Shown piece after piece: positions 1-11,174 of a stretch of 64,000 nt of DNA. Both the position numbers and the translations under genes were made by a program. The notes below the pieces were generated by a model. The model ran no database searches. It saw nothing but the letters and a program-made list of their open reading frames with translations, and was not told where the DNA came from. The stretch spans positions 496,001 to 560,000 of the forward strand of contig NC_070572.1 in the NCBI RefSeq assembly GCF_026914185.1. The letters run 5' to 3'. The stretch is from Puccinia triticina. Taxonomy: Eukaryota; Basidiomycota; Pucciniomycetes; Pucciniales; Pucciniaceae. The first letter of the stretch is position 1. The number at the start of each line of letters is the position of its first letter.

Positions 1-1431
1 AAGTGGTTCTGGAGTGGTGATCCAGCCGTTTTTGGGCTCAAAATTTGAAATTCCGTGAGCCCGCGCGGTCTCAAAGGGGGGGATTGGTCTCATAAATCTG
101 CCATGTAAAAAAATTTACAGGACATTTCTTGCCAGGGGGGATGGATATGGGGGAGTTTGAAGTGGGCAAAAATAAGCTACATAAGAAGCTTGCTATTCCA
201 ATGGTGCAAAGGGCGCGGGATGGATCAAGGAAACAGGGAAGTATTGGGGAAAATGGGGGAGCGTAGGGTCCTCCCTGCCATTTGTCTCAATCCTTTAGGG
301 CGAGACATGCAACTTTAGAGGCAAGTCCCTCCTTCGGAGATCGCTACGCTCCCCCGAGGAGGGTACGCTTGTTTTAAGTTCGCTCTTTTGCGAGGTAGGG
401 CGGTCCCTCCTTCGGAGGGTCGCTTCGCGACAGCGCTCCCGCGCCTCCGATCGAGGGACTTAGCTAAGTTCGAGGACTGACTAATTAGTTTGGGTTTCTC
501 TAGCCAAAAGGCTCTCGAGCACCGAGCCACGCATGCGGAACCGAACGATTCTTCGCTGGCGCGGGGCGCTCCGCGACCGGTGGTTGTCGGCGCCGTGCCC
601 ACCAAAATTGGATCTTTGCATCCTCGGAGAGGCTTGCTCGTTTTGCGCTAGCCAGGCAATACCAGACCCGACAAATCTGCGGCCTGTGCTCAGCCAGCCG
701 GTTTCTGAATCGTAGGACGTTGGTGTTTGGCTGCCATAGTAGGATCATAAATAAACCCTTGAGGCTCTCGACGTACGGCTGTTTGATGCTCTGTGTGGTG
801 TACATGTGTCGCCTCCAACATCATCGCCCTTTGGCGAAAGAAGCGTTCAGAAGATGTTTTGAGATTATGGATGGCTCAGGTCTGAGTGGGTGAAACTCTT
901 CAGGCAGAGTTCTTCGGAGTCGTCTCAACTGGTGTAAGATGTGGGTATTACAGCCGGATTACCCTTCGCGTCCGGAAATCAGCAGATTGGAGGCAGATGT
1001 GTGAATTGGGCAAGCTGGAACCATGGATAGATGATACGCTTTGAAGCCCCGTTTCGCTAGAATGAGGCAAAAGCATACGGTTTCACCACTTGTTTATCAG
1101 GATCAAACGCTGGATGACCCACCAAGCTGCCGGAAGACAGCCTGCATCCCCTGTCTGTACGGAACTTGAGTAGTTTCGAGTGCTTGGCCAGCCTTCGCCT
1201 TCTTACCGCTTGATCTCTTCACCCTCTTCCATCCCCGCATCGCATCGTCCTGCTCCTGCCTCCCTTTAGATCCAACCTGCTCAAAAATACCTAGTGAGCC
1301 CAACCATAACCAATTTACAGACACTCGTTTAAGCTTCCAGAACCAGGTCGAATACCTCTGCCAATCTCCATCTTCCCGCTGCACCCCTCAACCAAGAAAA
1401 CCCCGCAATAAAAAGACATATACGACACACA
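1..1431. other. Intergenic, no gene recognised
   Basis: I see no convincing coding region here. The open frames lack recognisable motifs and lie partly over a GC-rich hairpin cluster (305-470). The last 100 bases before 1432 are the presumed promoter and 5' leader of the secreted-protein gene; they are AC-rich and end in a CA-rich context directly before its ATG. Confidence 0.5.
305..470. repeat. GC-rich nested hairpin cluster
   Basis: The motif CCTCCTTCGGAG occurs twice in modified form, with internal CGCTTCGCG and CTACGCTCCCCCGAG palindromes, so the segment can fold into several short hairpins. Similar segments occur at about 44936-44990, 53725-53805 and 54405-54495, each beside low-copy repeat sequence. 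This suggests a mobile or LTR-derived cassette; its function is unknown. Confidence 0.5.
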
Positions 1432-2166
1432 ATGTACTTTTCACTGTCACGTTCGCTCGTTTTTCACGGCTTGTTGCTCGGAAGCTGGGCGGTTCGGTGT
1501 GCGATCGTTCCAGATGTTCTGGAAATCAAGCCTAAGCCTAAAACGATCGAGAACATAATGAACCTCAAGCAATCAATCAGTGAGAGCTGGCACCCGCTCC
1601 CGGCACCGCGCCGGAAACCCAAGGGCGCGGAGGCCTTGGATCTCCCCCGGGAAGATCAGCCGAACCTACTGACCATGGAGGGAGAAAAGGAGACGGAACC
1701 GACCGCACAGCAAAAGATGATCGAATTTGGACAGTCGTACGGTCCGGCGGGAAGATTCTGTCGGAAAATACTCGACCGGGTCATTACTCACATCTTCAAC
1801 CCAATCGGCCGGTTCTTCAAGAGACTCTTCCGTCCGTTCGATCGAGATGGACTCAACAGAAATGACTACAAGATCCTCAAGGACGCCAGTAGCAAAGGCT
1901 TGGTTCCCCCGGACGTCTTACCTACCCAGGCTGAAAAGGCCCCGGACAGCGCAAATCTTCGCCAAGATCCAGATAACCTCAAAGATCATCAAGGTTCTGA
2001 TAACCCCAATCATGAACAAGCTCCAAGCTCTCCGAAACCTGCCGAGCCTACGACTACCCGAGGCGCCTATGGTTCCGCCGATTCTCACAACGCTCAAGGC
2101 AACTCGCAAGCTCAACATCCCAAAGGAAACCCCCTTTTCGATCAAGAACACCGCCCTACAAGCTAA
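1432..2166 (+). CDS. Predicted secreted protein, 244 aa, unknown function
   Basis: A single uninterrupted reading frame starts at an ATG preceded by CACACA. Residues 1 to about 24 look like a signal peptide: a short basic N-terminus, then a hydrophobic stretch (LVFHGLLLGSWAV) and a small/polar region. The mature part is hydrophilic. The middle (about residues 95-145) has amphipathic, Arg/Phe/Ile-rich segments such as GRFFKRLFRPFDRDG. The C-terminal 90 residues are rich in Pro, Ser, Asn, Gln and Asp and look disordered. Only two cysteines are evident (one inside the signal peptide), so it is not a cysteine-rich effector. No known domain is recognised. A small secreted protein in a plant-associated fungus is a candidate effector by inference only. 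The next gene on the same strand begins 2.4 kb downstream. Confidence 0.65.
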   Translation: MYFSLSRSLVFHGLLLGSWAVRCAIVPDVLEIKPKPKTIENIMNLKQSISESWHPLPAPRRKPKGAEALDLPREDQPNLLTMEGEKETEPTAQQKMIEFGQSYGPAGRFCRKILDRVITHIFNPIGRFFKRLFRPFDRDGLNRNDYKILKDASSKGLVPPDVLPTQAEKAPDSANLRQDPDNLKDHQGSDNPNHEQAPSSPKPAEPTTTRGAYGSADSHNAQGNSQAQHPKGNPLFDQEHRPTS

Positions 2167-3035
2167 TCATCGATACAAGTAGTCACATCAGCTATATCAG
2201 AACCAGTCCAGCCATCACAGATTCCTGTTTTCTTCTTCCTTCGCCAACTCGCTTTTAAAACTTCAGTGTATCTATCCGAACATAAAAACAACGGGGTGCG
2301 ATCACTGAGTCATCCTTGAATCCAATCATTACATTCATGATGTCAAGCCTATTTCTGTTTTTCATTGCCTTCCTATTCGCTACGTACTCGCCATCAACAT
2401 TCCTACAACCTCTTCATGATCTTATCATAATTTAAATCAAGTAAATAAAAAACGGGTCTTACTTTGCGTACTTTGGAAAGCGTTTACGCGCACTGTGGGC
2501 TTTGGGCTGGCGACCCCAGAGCCCGTTTTTTTACCTCATTTTCCCACAGCCAAGATGGTCCTGAGTCGCCTCCATGCAGAATTTTGGGAGCCATGGGACC
2601 CTCTAAAGTGTAACAAAAAAGAGACAGAAAAAGCGTAATCATGAGACTGCCCAAAAGAACTTTTCCCACGGCGCGAGCGCCAGGATTCCGGAAGGAGCCC
2701 TGCGGGTTCACCGGGTGCTAAACCTTTGGCGACAAAAGTAAGAGGCATTCCTCCCAGTCGACGAGACTGTCAAGCCTGGTCGACCGGCTGGGATTTCTCC
2801 CGTTCTGTGAGGTTGTATAACCTCGTTAACAGACCGGGATGAATCCACCTAGCCAACAAGGGTAGAACTTGTGAAAATCAACAGACCAAGACGAGCTTGG
2901 TTAAGCTAGGCTCCGTAGCCTCGGAGGAGTTAGGGACCCTTGCCTGAACATCTGCGCGAGTGAGTAGATGGGATTCCGTAAAGCTGGGCACAAGGAGATA
3001 TTATGACATTTTTGGGCTGATGATGCTACATATTA
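2167..3035. other. Intergenic, 3' flank
   Basis: The first 280 bases are AT-rich with AATAAA-like words (for example AAATAAAAAAC near 2440) and could hold the 3' end of the secreted-protein gene. The rest, to the MITE at 3036, has no coding potential I trust. Confidence 0.4.
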
Positions 3036-3236
3036 GGGGGGTTCACAATAGGATTTTAATAAAATTTTAAAGCTCATTTTAAGGCCTTTATGAACAATGT
3101 TTTGGAATTTTTTTAAGCTGTTCACATTTGGGTGTTCCTTGGCAATCAGAGCAACTTCTATGTTTTCTGAAAATTGGTTCACAAAGTCCTTAAAATGGGC
3201 TCTAAAGTTTTATTAAAATCCTATTGTGAACCCCCC
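3036..3236. mobile_element. Tc1/mariner-type MITE with TA duplication
   Basis: A 201-bp element bounded by long inverted repeats. The left end begins GGGGGGTTCACAATAGG and the right end is its reverse complement. Similarity of the arms continues for about 45 bases on each side (AT-rich, including CTCATTTTAAGG against CCTTAAAATGGG). TA flanks both sides (3034-3035 and 3237-3238), the target duplication typical of Tc1/mariner elements. It has no ORF and is non-autonomous. Related pieces occur near 49953, 50084, 54931 and 57600. Confidence 0.8.
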
Positions 3237-3238
3237 TA

Positions 3239-4585
3239 TTGTGTTTGAATTTGTTTGTTTTTCGATGAGGGGCGTACGTGTATTCCCTCTTTAATGGACC
3301 GTTCTCCAACGTTTATATCTGCGGGCAAAATCACAGCCACTAGCCCAATCCGTGCGGGATTTGAAAGGACATCGAGGCTTGGAAGCCTGGAAGCCCGGCG
3401 TCTTCCTGATGCCAGTTGACCTTGGAGATCTGGCTGCCTTTTTTTTTGCGTGCACGCCGGTACCCTTTCAGATTCAGGCGCCCTTTGCTTTGCCCCCACA
3501 TAAGGTGACCTTATTAACTTTGGGTACACCAGAACTGGCGAGAGTTGGATAATGGTCAGGAAATAGAGGCTACAACTTACAAGCTTCTACAAATACACAT
3601 TTTATGCCACCTCGGGCTCTCATTGGACGGAGGCTTGGAGTGGGTGGAGTGACTCAGTCCTCCTCAGTCTCGCTCGAGGGACAAAGGACTCTAGCCTGCA
3701 AGCTATTTGACGTCATTGAAGCCCGAGCTCCACTTTTTGCACACGCCTCTTGGCAGCTTTTTGCATTTCGGCTAATTCGACGAGACCCGACCCAACTTGG
3801 CACAAGTCCCTTGCCGGGGGCAGGTACGCGAAGGGCCTTATCAAGTGTGACATCCCGCCTCTTTGAGACTGCAAAGAGCCTGCGTGCCCCTTTGTGGGTC
3901 ACTGGTTCTCACCTGAGTCTTGAGAGGGTTTGTTAAGGGTAATGTAGTTTAAGTCCATACCTGCACATCTATATGCATATAACGGCAATAATCGCGCACT
4001 GTGTATGCACTAGTGTTGCGCGAGAATGCAGAGATGTTTACGCGACTGTAAATATGCCGACATTCAGTACATAGCTATGGATTGGCTGGACCGGCCCTAG
4101 GTTCACTGCGGAGCTGGCTAGGACTGGTGTGGAAAGCTTTGCTTGCTTCGATTCCCAGTGCTCCTTGGCCAACAACGCAGTCCGACTGCCTCTGTGCCTC
4201 TCCCGCCATTCCCGTCCAAATTGCTCACAACTAGGAAGGGGTCAAGGAACCGGTTAGACGGCGACTGGTCACACCAGACCTCGAGCGACGCCCCGTGAGC
4301 CTTTATAATCCCCGTCTGGATCATCCTTGCTCCGCTATCCCCCTTCTACTATTTTAACCTACGACCTACACTCATTCCAGCGAGAACATAAACCTGCCGG
4401 GCACATCCTAGACTGAGCGCACAATTGCCCGAAACCAAACTGAATCATCCTCTGCTCTTTCTTCTCTTCGACTCATCTCAAGACATAATTACTCGTGACC
4501 AGCTTGACTTCTCATCTCGCCTCCTACTTTCCGACTGCCTCATCCAACCCACGTGCAATTCTTGCCGTCCTACCTTTACACCAAC
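3239..4585. other. Intergenic and promoter region
   Basis: No supported gene. The open frames at about 3600-3940 on either strand lack motifs. The final 300 bases are the likely promoter and leader of the SOD-like gene starting at 4586; a TTTATAATC word lies near 4300. Confidence 0.4.
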
Positions 4586-5944
4586 ATGCTCAGCCCATTC
4601 CTCATTAGCCTTGCCCTCTTCGTCAATGCCAATCTGTTCGGCTTAACGAATGCCAATTCCCAAGCCACCAACGGTCCCGCCCCATCCACCGGAGCACCTT
4701 CGGCTCTTTCGGCAAGCGCCAACCTCACTGGTCACTTCAATGTCAGCGGACAAATCCACTTCGCCCTTCAACCCGAATCCAACGCTGTTGCCGTCTCAAT
4801 CTCAATCAACGGCCTAAACGCGTTGAACTCGAGCGCTGCCTACGCGTACCACAGTTGAGCCACACAACATTCATCAACTTGCCTCAACTTCAGAAGCTGA
4901 CCTTCTGCCACAACAGTTCATACCAACCCTATTTCAGCCGATGGGAATTGTTCGAGTGCGCTTGGGCATCTTGACCCTCTTGCTGTAACCGATGGTCTGG
5001 TCTGCAACCCGCAAATTAGTCAATACTGCCAAGAAGGGGTGAGTAGCTTCCCCTTCGTCATGTCTGCGGTTTTACTCACTGCCGTCTCATGTTCCAGGAT
5101 TTGGCCAGTCGGCATGGAAAACTCAATGGATCTGAACCTTCATTAAATCTTGCTTACATCGATGACTACTTGAGATTTTGGCCTCAGCCATTTAGTATCC
5201 TCGGTCGCAGTGTCGTGGTACATTTGCCCAATTCCACGCGGATTGCTTGTGGTAAGGATAATAACCATTTGGTAGCCTAATTGTCGACTTAACTCACTCT
5301 CTGCTTCCTGATCATCGTAATAGGTAACATCACTTCCACTATTGATGGCACCGCAACTGCAGACGGGGCTCCCACGTTTACCAGCTCAAATTACACTACC
5401 CAGTAAGCCCTACATCCCATGTTGCTCCCCTGAAATCTAGTGATTGACTCTTGTGCGTCCGCAGATATTCCTCCCAAGCCCCCCCAGCTCCTCCAGCGAA
5501 GTTTGAGCCATTCAATGGCTCCACCCCCAATCCTGCGGTCTTATCTCAATTCTCGTGAGTAGTTCTGTTTTAAAGCAGCGAGCCAACTCCTTGGAGTCTA
5601 TCGCTAACTTGAGCATTCTTTGGCTCTCTAGGTTACCGTCTCTGTTACCCACCGTCCAAATGTTACCGAACATTATGCTAGGAACCAATGCTACTACTCG
5701 GACCGTCAACGGCAAGACGGAGCAAGCTATTCTGCCAGCTGCGGTCAATGCCACAAGCCCTTTCACATACACACCTGGCGCAGCGCTTCCCAGTCAGAAC
5801 GACACCTCCGTGGGCAACACAACAACCGTTGGCAACAACGGTAAGGGTGGCTCCAAGCAGGGCGCTTCCAGTGGTGTTGAACGCTTGACTCCTTCGCTTA
5901 TTTTCACCATTCTTGCTGGCCTCTGCATATCTATTTACATGTAA
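4586..5944 (+). CDS. Cu-type superoxide dismutase-like, secreted, GPI-anchored
   Basis: My model has six exons: 4586-4853, 4917-5038, 5098-5251, 5324-5402, 5465-5554 and 5632-5944. All introns are 59-77 nt with GT..AG borders, and the total is 1026 nt (341 aa). Residues 1 to about 24 are a signal peptide. A SOD domain follows, with HIH (equivalent to bovine SOD1 His46/48), NCSSALGH (Cys57 and bridging His63), GDLASRHGK (Asp83 region), SVVVH (His120) and TRIACG (Arg143, Cys146). All copper ligands are present, but two zinc-ligand histidines (His71, His80) are not seen. That resembles the fungal extracellular Cu-only SOD class, so superoxide disproportionation at the cell surface is the inferred role. 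The C-terminus is Ser/Thr/Asn-rich and ends in a hydrophobic segment (LIFTILAGLCISIYM) typical of a GPI signal. The neighbour at 6849-7670 is a convergent paralog. Confidence 0.85.
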
Positions 5945-6848
5945 TTTGAGAGTCGATTCTAATTTTTGAGCTTTTGGACTAATAAAGTAGCTACATTCCT
6001 TCAAAATTAAGCAGACCTGCGACAAACTTCTAACTAGCAATGCTGCAACGCTGCATAACCGTTAGCACTATTGTACCCAGGTAGAGGAAATGCAAATAAA
6101 TTTCTCAACTCCTGCAACACAAACCAAAATGCATTGAATGCTTGTTGCAACCACCATTACTCAATTCAGTGTTGCTGGATTTAATCTACAGAATTGAGGC
6201 CATACCAATCAGTATTGAACTGTCTTGCAAAACCGATTTTCTTTAAAATAACTCATCAGTCTTTGCCAGCATGCTAGAACCAACACAATCATATAAGCTG
6301 GCAGACGCAGATGTATAAACGGACAAAAATTTCCTCTGTAGCAAGAAGATTTCAAAGCGCATTTCAAATCAGCGAGTGAGGGAGACTGATAACTTGATGA
6401 AATGTTCAGCTCCCAATTCGCAAACGCAAATAGATTCAAAAATAGAATGAGGAATATGAAAACATTTTACAACTATGTGTGGTTAGCGAAAGTAGTGGAA
6501 GAAATGAGGACAAATGTCAAAACGTGACCGCGAGTGCAAATAATGTTGGGTGAAATGAGGACAGATGTCAAAACGTGACCGCGAGTGCAAATAACGTTGG
6601 GTGAAATGAGGGCAAATGTCAAAACGTGACCGCGAGTTCAAATAACGTGAATATAAAGAAGTCAAAGGTATGACTAGCCACAGTGTAAAAATGATGTGAT
6701 CACCTGAGTGAATGATGAATTGTAATATGCTGGACTGCCGGTAAAAGTAGTTGAAATTGAATGGATGGATTTTGTTTATTGACTAGTACTGCTGCCCAGA
6801 CCCAATCGTCTGTTCGATAAATTTACAAAAATCTGAGAAAATGTTGAT
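5945..6848. other. Convergent intergenic region with small satellite
   Basis: This lies between two convergent SOD-like genes. It has an AATAAAG word at about 5980, a plausible polyadenylation context for the upstream gene. A three-copy 51-bp tandem repeat (6501-6653) is the only structure seen; the rest is AT-rich without coding signal. Confidence 0.5.
6501..6653. repeat. 51-bp tandem repeat, three copies
   Basis: Three consecutive units begin GAAATGAGG and contain CAAAACGTGACCGCGAG. They start at 6501, 6552 and 6603 and differ by only a few substitutions. 51 is a multiple of three, so an artificial 17-residue repeat appears on the minus strand; nothing suggests it is translated. Confidence 0.85.
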
Positions 6849-7670
6849 TCAGGCCTTTGCGCCAGGGGTCCAAGTATCGATATTCCCTGCGCAGAAGATA
6901 GGAAATGTTAGAAACACTTCACATTTGTCAAGACTCTAGATGCGAAGAATCACCGCAAGCAAGTCGAGTCTTGTTCGCGCCATGAATGACAACGCTTTTG
7001 CCGATGATGGAATTGGGTCCAGTTAACTCAATCGCGTTGTCATTATATCTCAATGTGAAAACATCCACAAGGCCTGGTAGGTTGCCATGACGGATTGCAA
7101 GCTCCTTCAGAAAAGAAAAAACAGAATCAACACGACACAAAGATTTTGTGAGTCCCTACCGTCATCCCTCAAAAGGTTGAAGGCACTGCACTACTCACGG
7201 CTGGTTGACAGTAATCAGGGACTTCGGATTTGCAGCTCGGTTTTGGCGTCAGGACTTTGAAGTGGCCAAGGGCACTTGAGCAATTCCCATCAACAACCGC
7301 ATGCTCATGCACTAAGATGGAATAATAATTTCCAAGGAAAGGAATAAGAATTTTGTTCATCATGTTCATTTCAGCTCACGAAGAAAGCGCCGTGATCTCA
7401 TGAGCACTTACCATGGTAAGCAAAACCCTCGGTCTGATTGAATTGTAGCAAACCTCGCATCGAAATAACTATATTTACCCAGTCTGACTCTTCCGGACTA
7501 CTGAATTGGAATCGGCCGGAAACGTTTTGATTTCCGGAGACATAAACGAGTCCTCCAAGAGTTGCTTTGGTGGTCTTGGGGTCGAGATAGGGTGGTTTGA
7601 CCGACAGGGAAGACGCGCGACCGAAGATCAGAAGGCTCCAAAAGATGCATGCCGCAACTATATGAGCCAT
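6849..7670 (-). CDS. Secreted Cu-type superoxide dismutase-like paralog
   Basis: My model has four exons on the minus strand: 7670-7412, 7311-7199, 7104-6954 and 6886-6849, in total 561 nt (186 aa). The three intron positions and phases (1, 0, 1) match the paralog at 4586-5944. The start gives a signal peptide (hydrophobic IVAACIFWSLLIF). The domain keeps HVH (Cu ligands), NCSSALGHF, SVVIH and TRLACG. The residue aligned with zinc ligand Asp83 appears as Glu (ELAIRHG against DLASRHG). It ends soon after ACGN, so it lacks the Ser/Thr linker and GPI signal of the paralog and should be released rather than anchored. The last intron has a weak donor (GTGATT). If it is retained, the protein would end about nine residues after TRLACG, at 6928, with no loss of motifs. 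Superoxide dismutation outside the cell is inferred. Confidence 0.8.
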
Positions 7671-8852
7671 GGAGAAAGGATTGGGAAGAAAGGATTGACG
7701 TGCAGGGAGTGTGAAAATGCGATTGAGGGAAATGGGGCAAAAAAGAAGTGACTCAAGATCCTCAACTCAAACTGGTACGGTGGCGCGGAAAGGTCACGCC
7801 TTGCTCATCGCGCGAGATGGGACGGGTGGGAGCAGGCGGGAACTCGGAAAAGGCAGAAACCACTCATCTCCTTGTCATTACAAATTCACTCTCGAGCAAT
7901 GTCTGAGAATTCACAGAAGTTCACGATGTGGGTGGGAGACAAAGTGTCACTTTCGCCAGTTGGCAATTGAAAACTCCTGCCAGTGTGTGTGTTGATGTCT
8001 GCAGCCTGCCGACCAGTGCCGACCTGTTTCATTCTTCCAGCGATTGCGAACGGAATCCCGGGAGTCGGGATCGAGGCACTCTGGCTGCATGAGCGGCGAG
8101 CCTGAGCGGCCCGAACGGAGGGGTCAAGTTCGGAGCTGCCCGACTCTCTGCGGACGCTCTCCATCCTGGGCTATGTTTGTAAGAAGATCTTTCTCTGTGT
8201 TTTGCAAACAATCATATCAAAGCCGTGGCCGAGACCCGGCAAATTGCAATGCTGCAATCCCGCATAGCCCATTGAACATCGGCCAACCGCCGATTGACCA
8301 ACAAGGTCAAAAAGACAAAAAATAAAAAATAAAAATATTCACAAAACAAAACCAATGGATTACCGGCCACCTGTGTAATGCCTGGTGAGCAAGGAGTACT
8401 GGCTTCTCGAGCAGGAATCCTCACCGGCTGGCGAGTCGGTACACACTGACTAGCAGACAAGCGTACCAACTCGCCGGCCAGCCTCCCAAGCAATGCGGTA
8501 AGGGTGAGCAACTCGGACCTACTTGCCAAGCAAGAAACCTCACCAACGGGTCGGTGGGTGTCCCGTCGCCTGCCGGCAGGCGGAGCGCGAAGCGCAACCT
8601 TTCATGTTGTGCGACACTGGAACATCACTTAAACGTAACCGTTGTATCCCCGAACCCACTCGTCAGGAAGTCCCCGGGCTATCCGTTCGAGTTGGCCAAG
8701 ACCGAATGGATGCGCAACAGCAGTCGGGGGGACCGACTGGCCCCCGCTGATCTTCGGTGATTCGGGGTGTAACAATTAATCCGGCTGCCTGCTCAGTCCA
8801 TTCACCCTCAAAACCTCCACACCACACGCAAACCTCACCGCACCCTAGCATC
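7671..8852. other. Divergent promoter region
   Basis: This separates the minus-strand SOD-like gene from the plus-strand kinase. 7671-7860 is the upstream region of the SOD-like gene, and the same sequence recurs at 19410-19696, proving a duplication. About 8385-8590 holds imperfect inverted words (CTGGCGAGTCGGTAC against GTACCAACTCGCCGG). No gene was recognised. Confidence 0.5.
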
Positions 8853-11174
8853 ATGGCTCAGTCATCCGTCAACCCCATGGAAACACAACAAGAATCACTA
8901 TACGCCATCATGCGCGGACAGCTCACTTCACTAGGGATCAGCAACGTCGACGAGTTCTTCGCCCGTGATAACCGCGGTAAGCATCGCCACGCACTCAACC
9001 CTGCATTTAACCAATTCCCATCTCACATCTCTTCTCTTACAGAAATAAAGGAACAGGTCCTTTCGCTTCGATCCAAACTCACGCAATCAATTATGGCATC
9101 AGATCTCGAGGAACAGCTTGAAAATGCAACGTCTAGAATCAAGAAACATTATCTTAGCGGTGACTTCGAAAGTTTCAGGCCTCTGATCAGGGACCTCCTC
9201 GCCGACGAAGCCAAATCCGATCAAGAAATGTATAAATTTATCGACCAAGAATTCAACACTCCCCCAAGCCATCAGTCATTCACCCCAACAAGTCAATTCA
9301 CCGCCTCCTCAAGCCATACACCGCGCATAGCTGACCGTGTGATAACCGGCACCCTATCCGGCCAAGTAAATTCTTCCAGCAAGGTTTCTGACATCCTTAC
9401 TGCGCTCCAACGAGAATTGAAGAATCTAATGTTCACGGATGTTCCAGGCTTGTTGGATCATATCACCCAACTTCACACCAAATCCAACTCGCTCCTGCTT
9501 GATTACGTCGATCTCGCCTCGCTCCTGAAACCCCACGAATCGTTTATAAATCAAACGTTTGACAAACGATTAGCAGACACCTCGGAGAGTTCTGTCTTGG
9601 AATGGATCACACCGCTTTTAGAACGTATCTCTTCCTCGCTGGAATCGAAAATATCAGCTCAGCATTGTCGTACTTGGCGGTCCCAGCCCAATACGAATGT
9701 AGAGGGCACTGAAGGACAACGCAGGTTGGATGCTGTGATCACATACAAGGATAAAAATCACATTAAAGATATTCTGGTCCCTGTTGAGCTTAAGGAAAGA
9801 AAACTTAGAGACTCAAATGCTGCTCTTTGCTTGGCGAAGTACGTCTGCGAAGTCTTCAAAGCTCAGCCCACCCGAAGCTATGTCGTTGGGTTTACACTGG
9901 CCGGCACCTCGATGAGGCTCTGGCAGTTTGATAGATCTGGTGCCATTGGTTCCGAATTACTCGACATCAAAAACTCGAAAGAACATCTCTACAAGTTCCT
10001 CAATCTCATTACAATCTTTTTAACGTCCAATAAGCGAGTCCTTGGCTTCGATCCGACTTGCATTGATAGTGACGGGCAGTCTTTGATTAGCATCCGGCGT
10101 GGTCCTGCAGATTTCGTAAGAGACCGCCTACTCTTCCGAGCGCCCGGGATCTACGGACGTGGGACGACATGCTGGGAAGTGCATCTCCCTGGAAACAGTA
10201 ATGCAAAATATCTAATCAAGGATGCCTGGCAACCTCACGACCGGACAGAAGAAGGTAGTATCTTTTGCGATGTGGCGCGACACAACTTACCTCACGTGGC
10301 ACAATATTATCACCATGAAGACGTTCACGTGGCCAGCCAGCAAGTCGACATTGAATCCTACATTCGGGGGCGAACCGATTTCAAAGCCGGCAAGCCGATC
10401 CTACTTACTAAGAAGACCTACGATCCACCAGTGACGTTTATCAATCGGGTTCACAGACGGTTGATTCTCAAAGACGTGGGGCAACCCATTTGTCACGCTG
10501 ATTGTCCCATTCGTCTGTTGGAGGCCCTCGAGGGCTGTATCACGGGACACAAAGGCTTGTTGGAGGCGGGCTATCTTCACCGAGATATCTCCACCAACAA
10601 CCTCATGATTAACAAGACTACAAAGGATCCGCATCGAAAATCTTTCCTAATCGACCTAGATTTGGCGGCTCCCTACCCTTCTGATGATCAAGCGCGCCCG
10701 GCAAGAACTGGCACCAAAGTCTTCATGTCGATCAATTTGCTCAAAAACCCAAAGCCTATTCATACTTATGTGGATGATCTTGAATCCTTTTTTTGGGTCT
10801 TTGTATGGTTATGCATCCATTACGGTGCCGATCCAAAGCAAAAACCTCTTGTGACGGGGACGAACGAGGAACTCGAGAAAAAGCTAGCAGCCTTGCCTAC
10901 CAAAACAAAGAAGGAACCTGTTGTGACAGGATGGAACCAGCAACCCAACTTTTTGCTAGCATTATTGAAAAAAGCTTGCCTTGCAGAGCCTGAAAATCTT
11001 ACGGTCGATTTCACACCTCTATACGCGGTTCAGCCTCTCATCGACTGTGTGAACCAGTTTGCCACGATTATACGTGATCCCGATGTCAGAGGAGAGGATC
11101 CCGAGAGCCTTTATGGCAAAATTTTGCGAATTTTGCGAGAGGCGCGGGAGGCGCTCAACCAGTCATCAGCCTAA
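8853..11174 (+). CDS. FunK1-type fungal protein kinase
   Basis: A protein of about 750 aa if the start is the ATG at 8853 (MAQSSVNPMETQQ). The open frame continues upstream only from a non-ATG codon. A probable 66-nt intron lies at 8977-9042 (GTAAGC donor, pyrimidine-rich CTTCTCTTACAG acceptor). It has no stop and is a multiple of three, so the frame is open either way. The N-terminal half is helical without known motifs. The C-terminal half carries the FunK1 kinase signature: HRDIS (catalytic loop, near 10580), NNLMI, LIDLDLA in place of DFG (near 10650), GTKVFMS, and DDLESFFWVFVWL. The preceding region (VPVELKE, LAKYVCEVF) matches the upstream conserved part of the family. FunK1 proteins are expanded in basidiomycetes and their substrates are mostly unknown. 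The active-site Asp and Asn are present, so it could be catalytic. Confidence 0.9.
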   Translation: MAQSSVNPMETQQESLYAIMRGQLTSLGISNVDEFFARDNRGKHRHALNPAFNQFPSHISSLTEIKEQVLSLRSKLTQSIMASDLEEQLENATSRIKKHYLSGDFESFRPLIRDLLADEAKSDQEMYKFIDQEFNTPPSHQSFTPTSQFTASSSHTPRIADRVITGTLSGQVNSSSKVSDILTALQRELKNLMFTDVPGLLDHITQLHTKSNSLLLDYVDLASLLKPHESFINQTFDKRLADTSESSVLEWITPLLERISSSLESKISAQHCRTWRSQPNTNVEGTEGQRRLDAVITYKDKNHIKDILVPVELKERKLRDSNAALCLAKYVCEVFKAQPTRSYVVGFTLAGTSMRLWQFDRSGAIGSELLDIKNSKEHLYKFLNLITIFLTSNKRVLGFDPTCIDSDGQSLISIRRGPADFVRDRLLFRAPGIYGRGTTCWEVHLPGNSNAKYLIKDAWQPHDRTEEGSIFCDVARHNLPHVAQYYHHEDVHVASQQVDIESYIRGRTDFKAGKPILLTKKTYDPPVTFINRVHRRLILKDVGQPICHADCPIRLLEALEGCITGHKGLLEAGYLHRDISTNNLMINKTTKDPHRKSFLIDLDLAAPYPSDDQARPARTGTKVFMSINLLKNPKPIHTYVDDLESFFWVFVWLCIHYGADPKQKPLVTGTNEELEKKLAALPTKTKKEPVVTGWNQQPNFLLALLKKACLAEPENLTVDFTPLYAVQPLIDCVNQFATIIRDPDVRGEDPESLYGKILRILREAREALNQSSA

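Noticed and set aside
5678..6040. 120-codon minus-strand frame over the SOD-like gene
   Set aside because: Antisense shadow of the well-supported last exon of the plus-strand gene.
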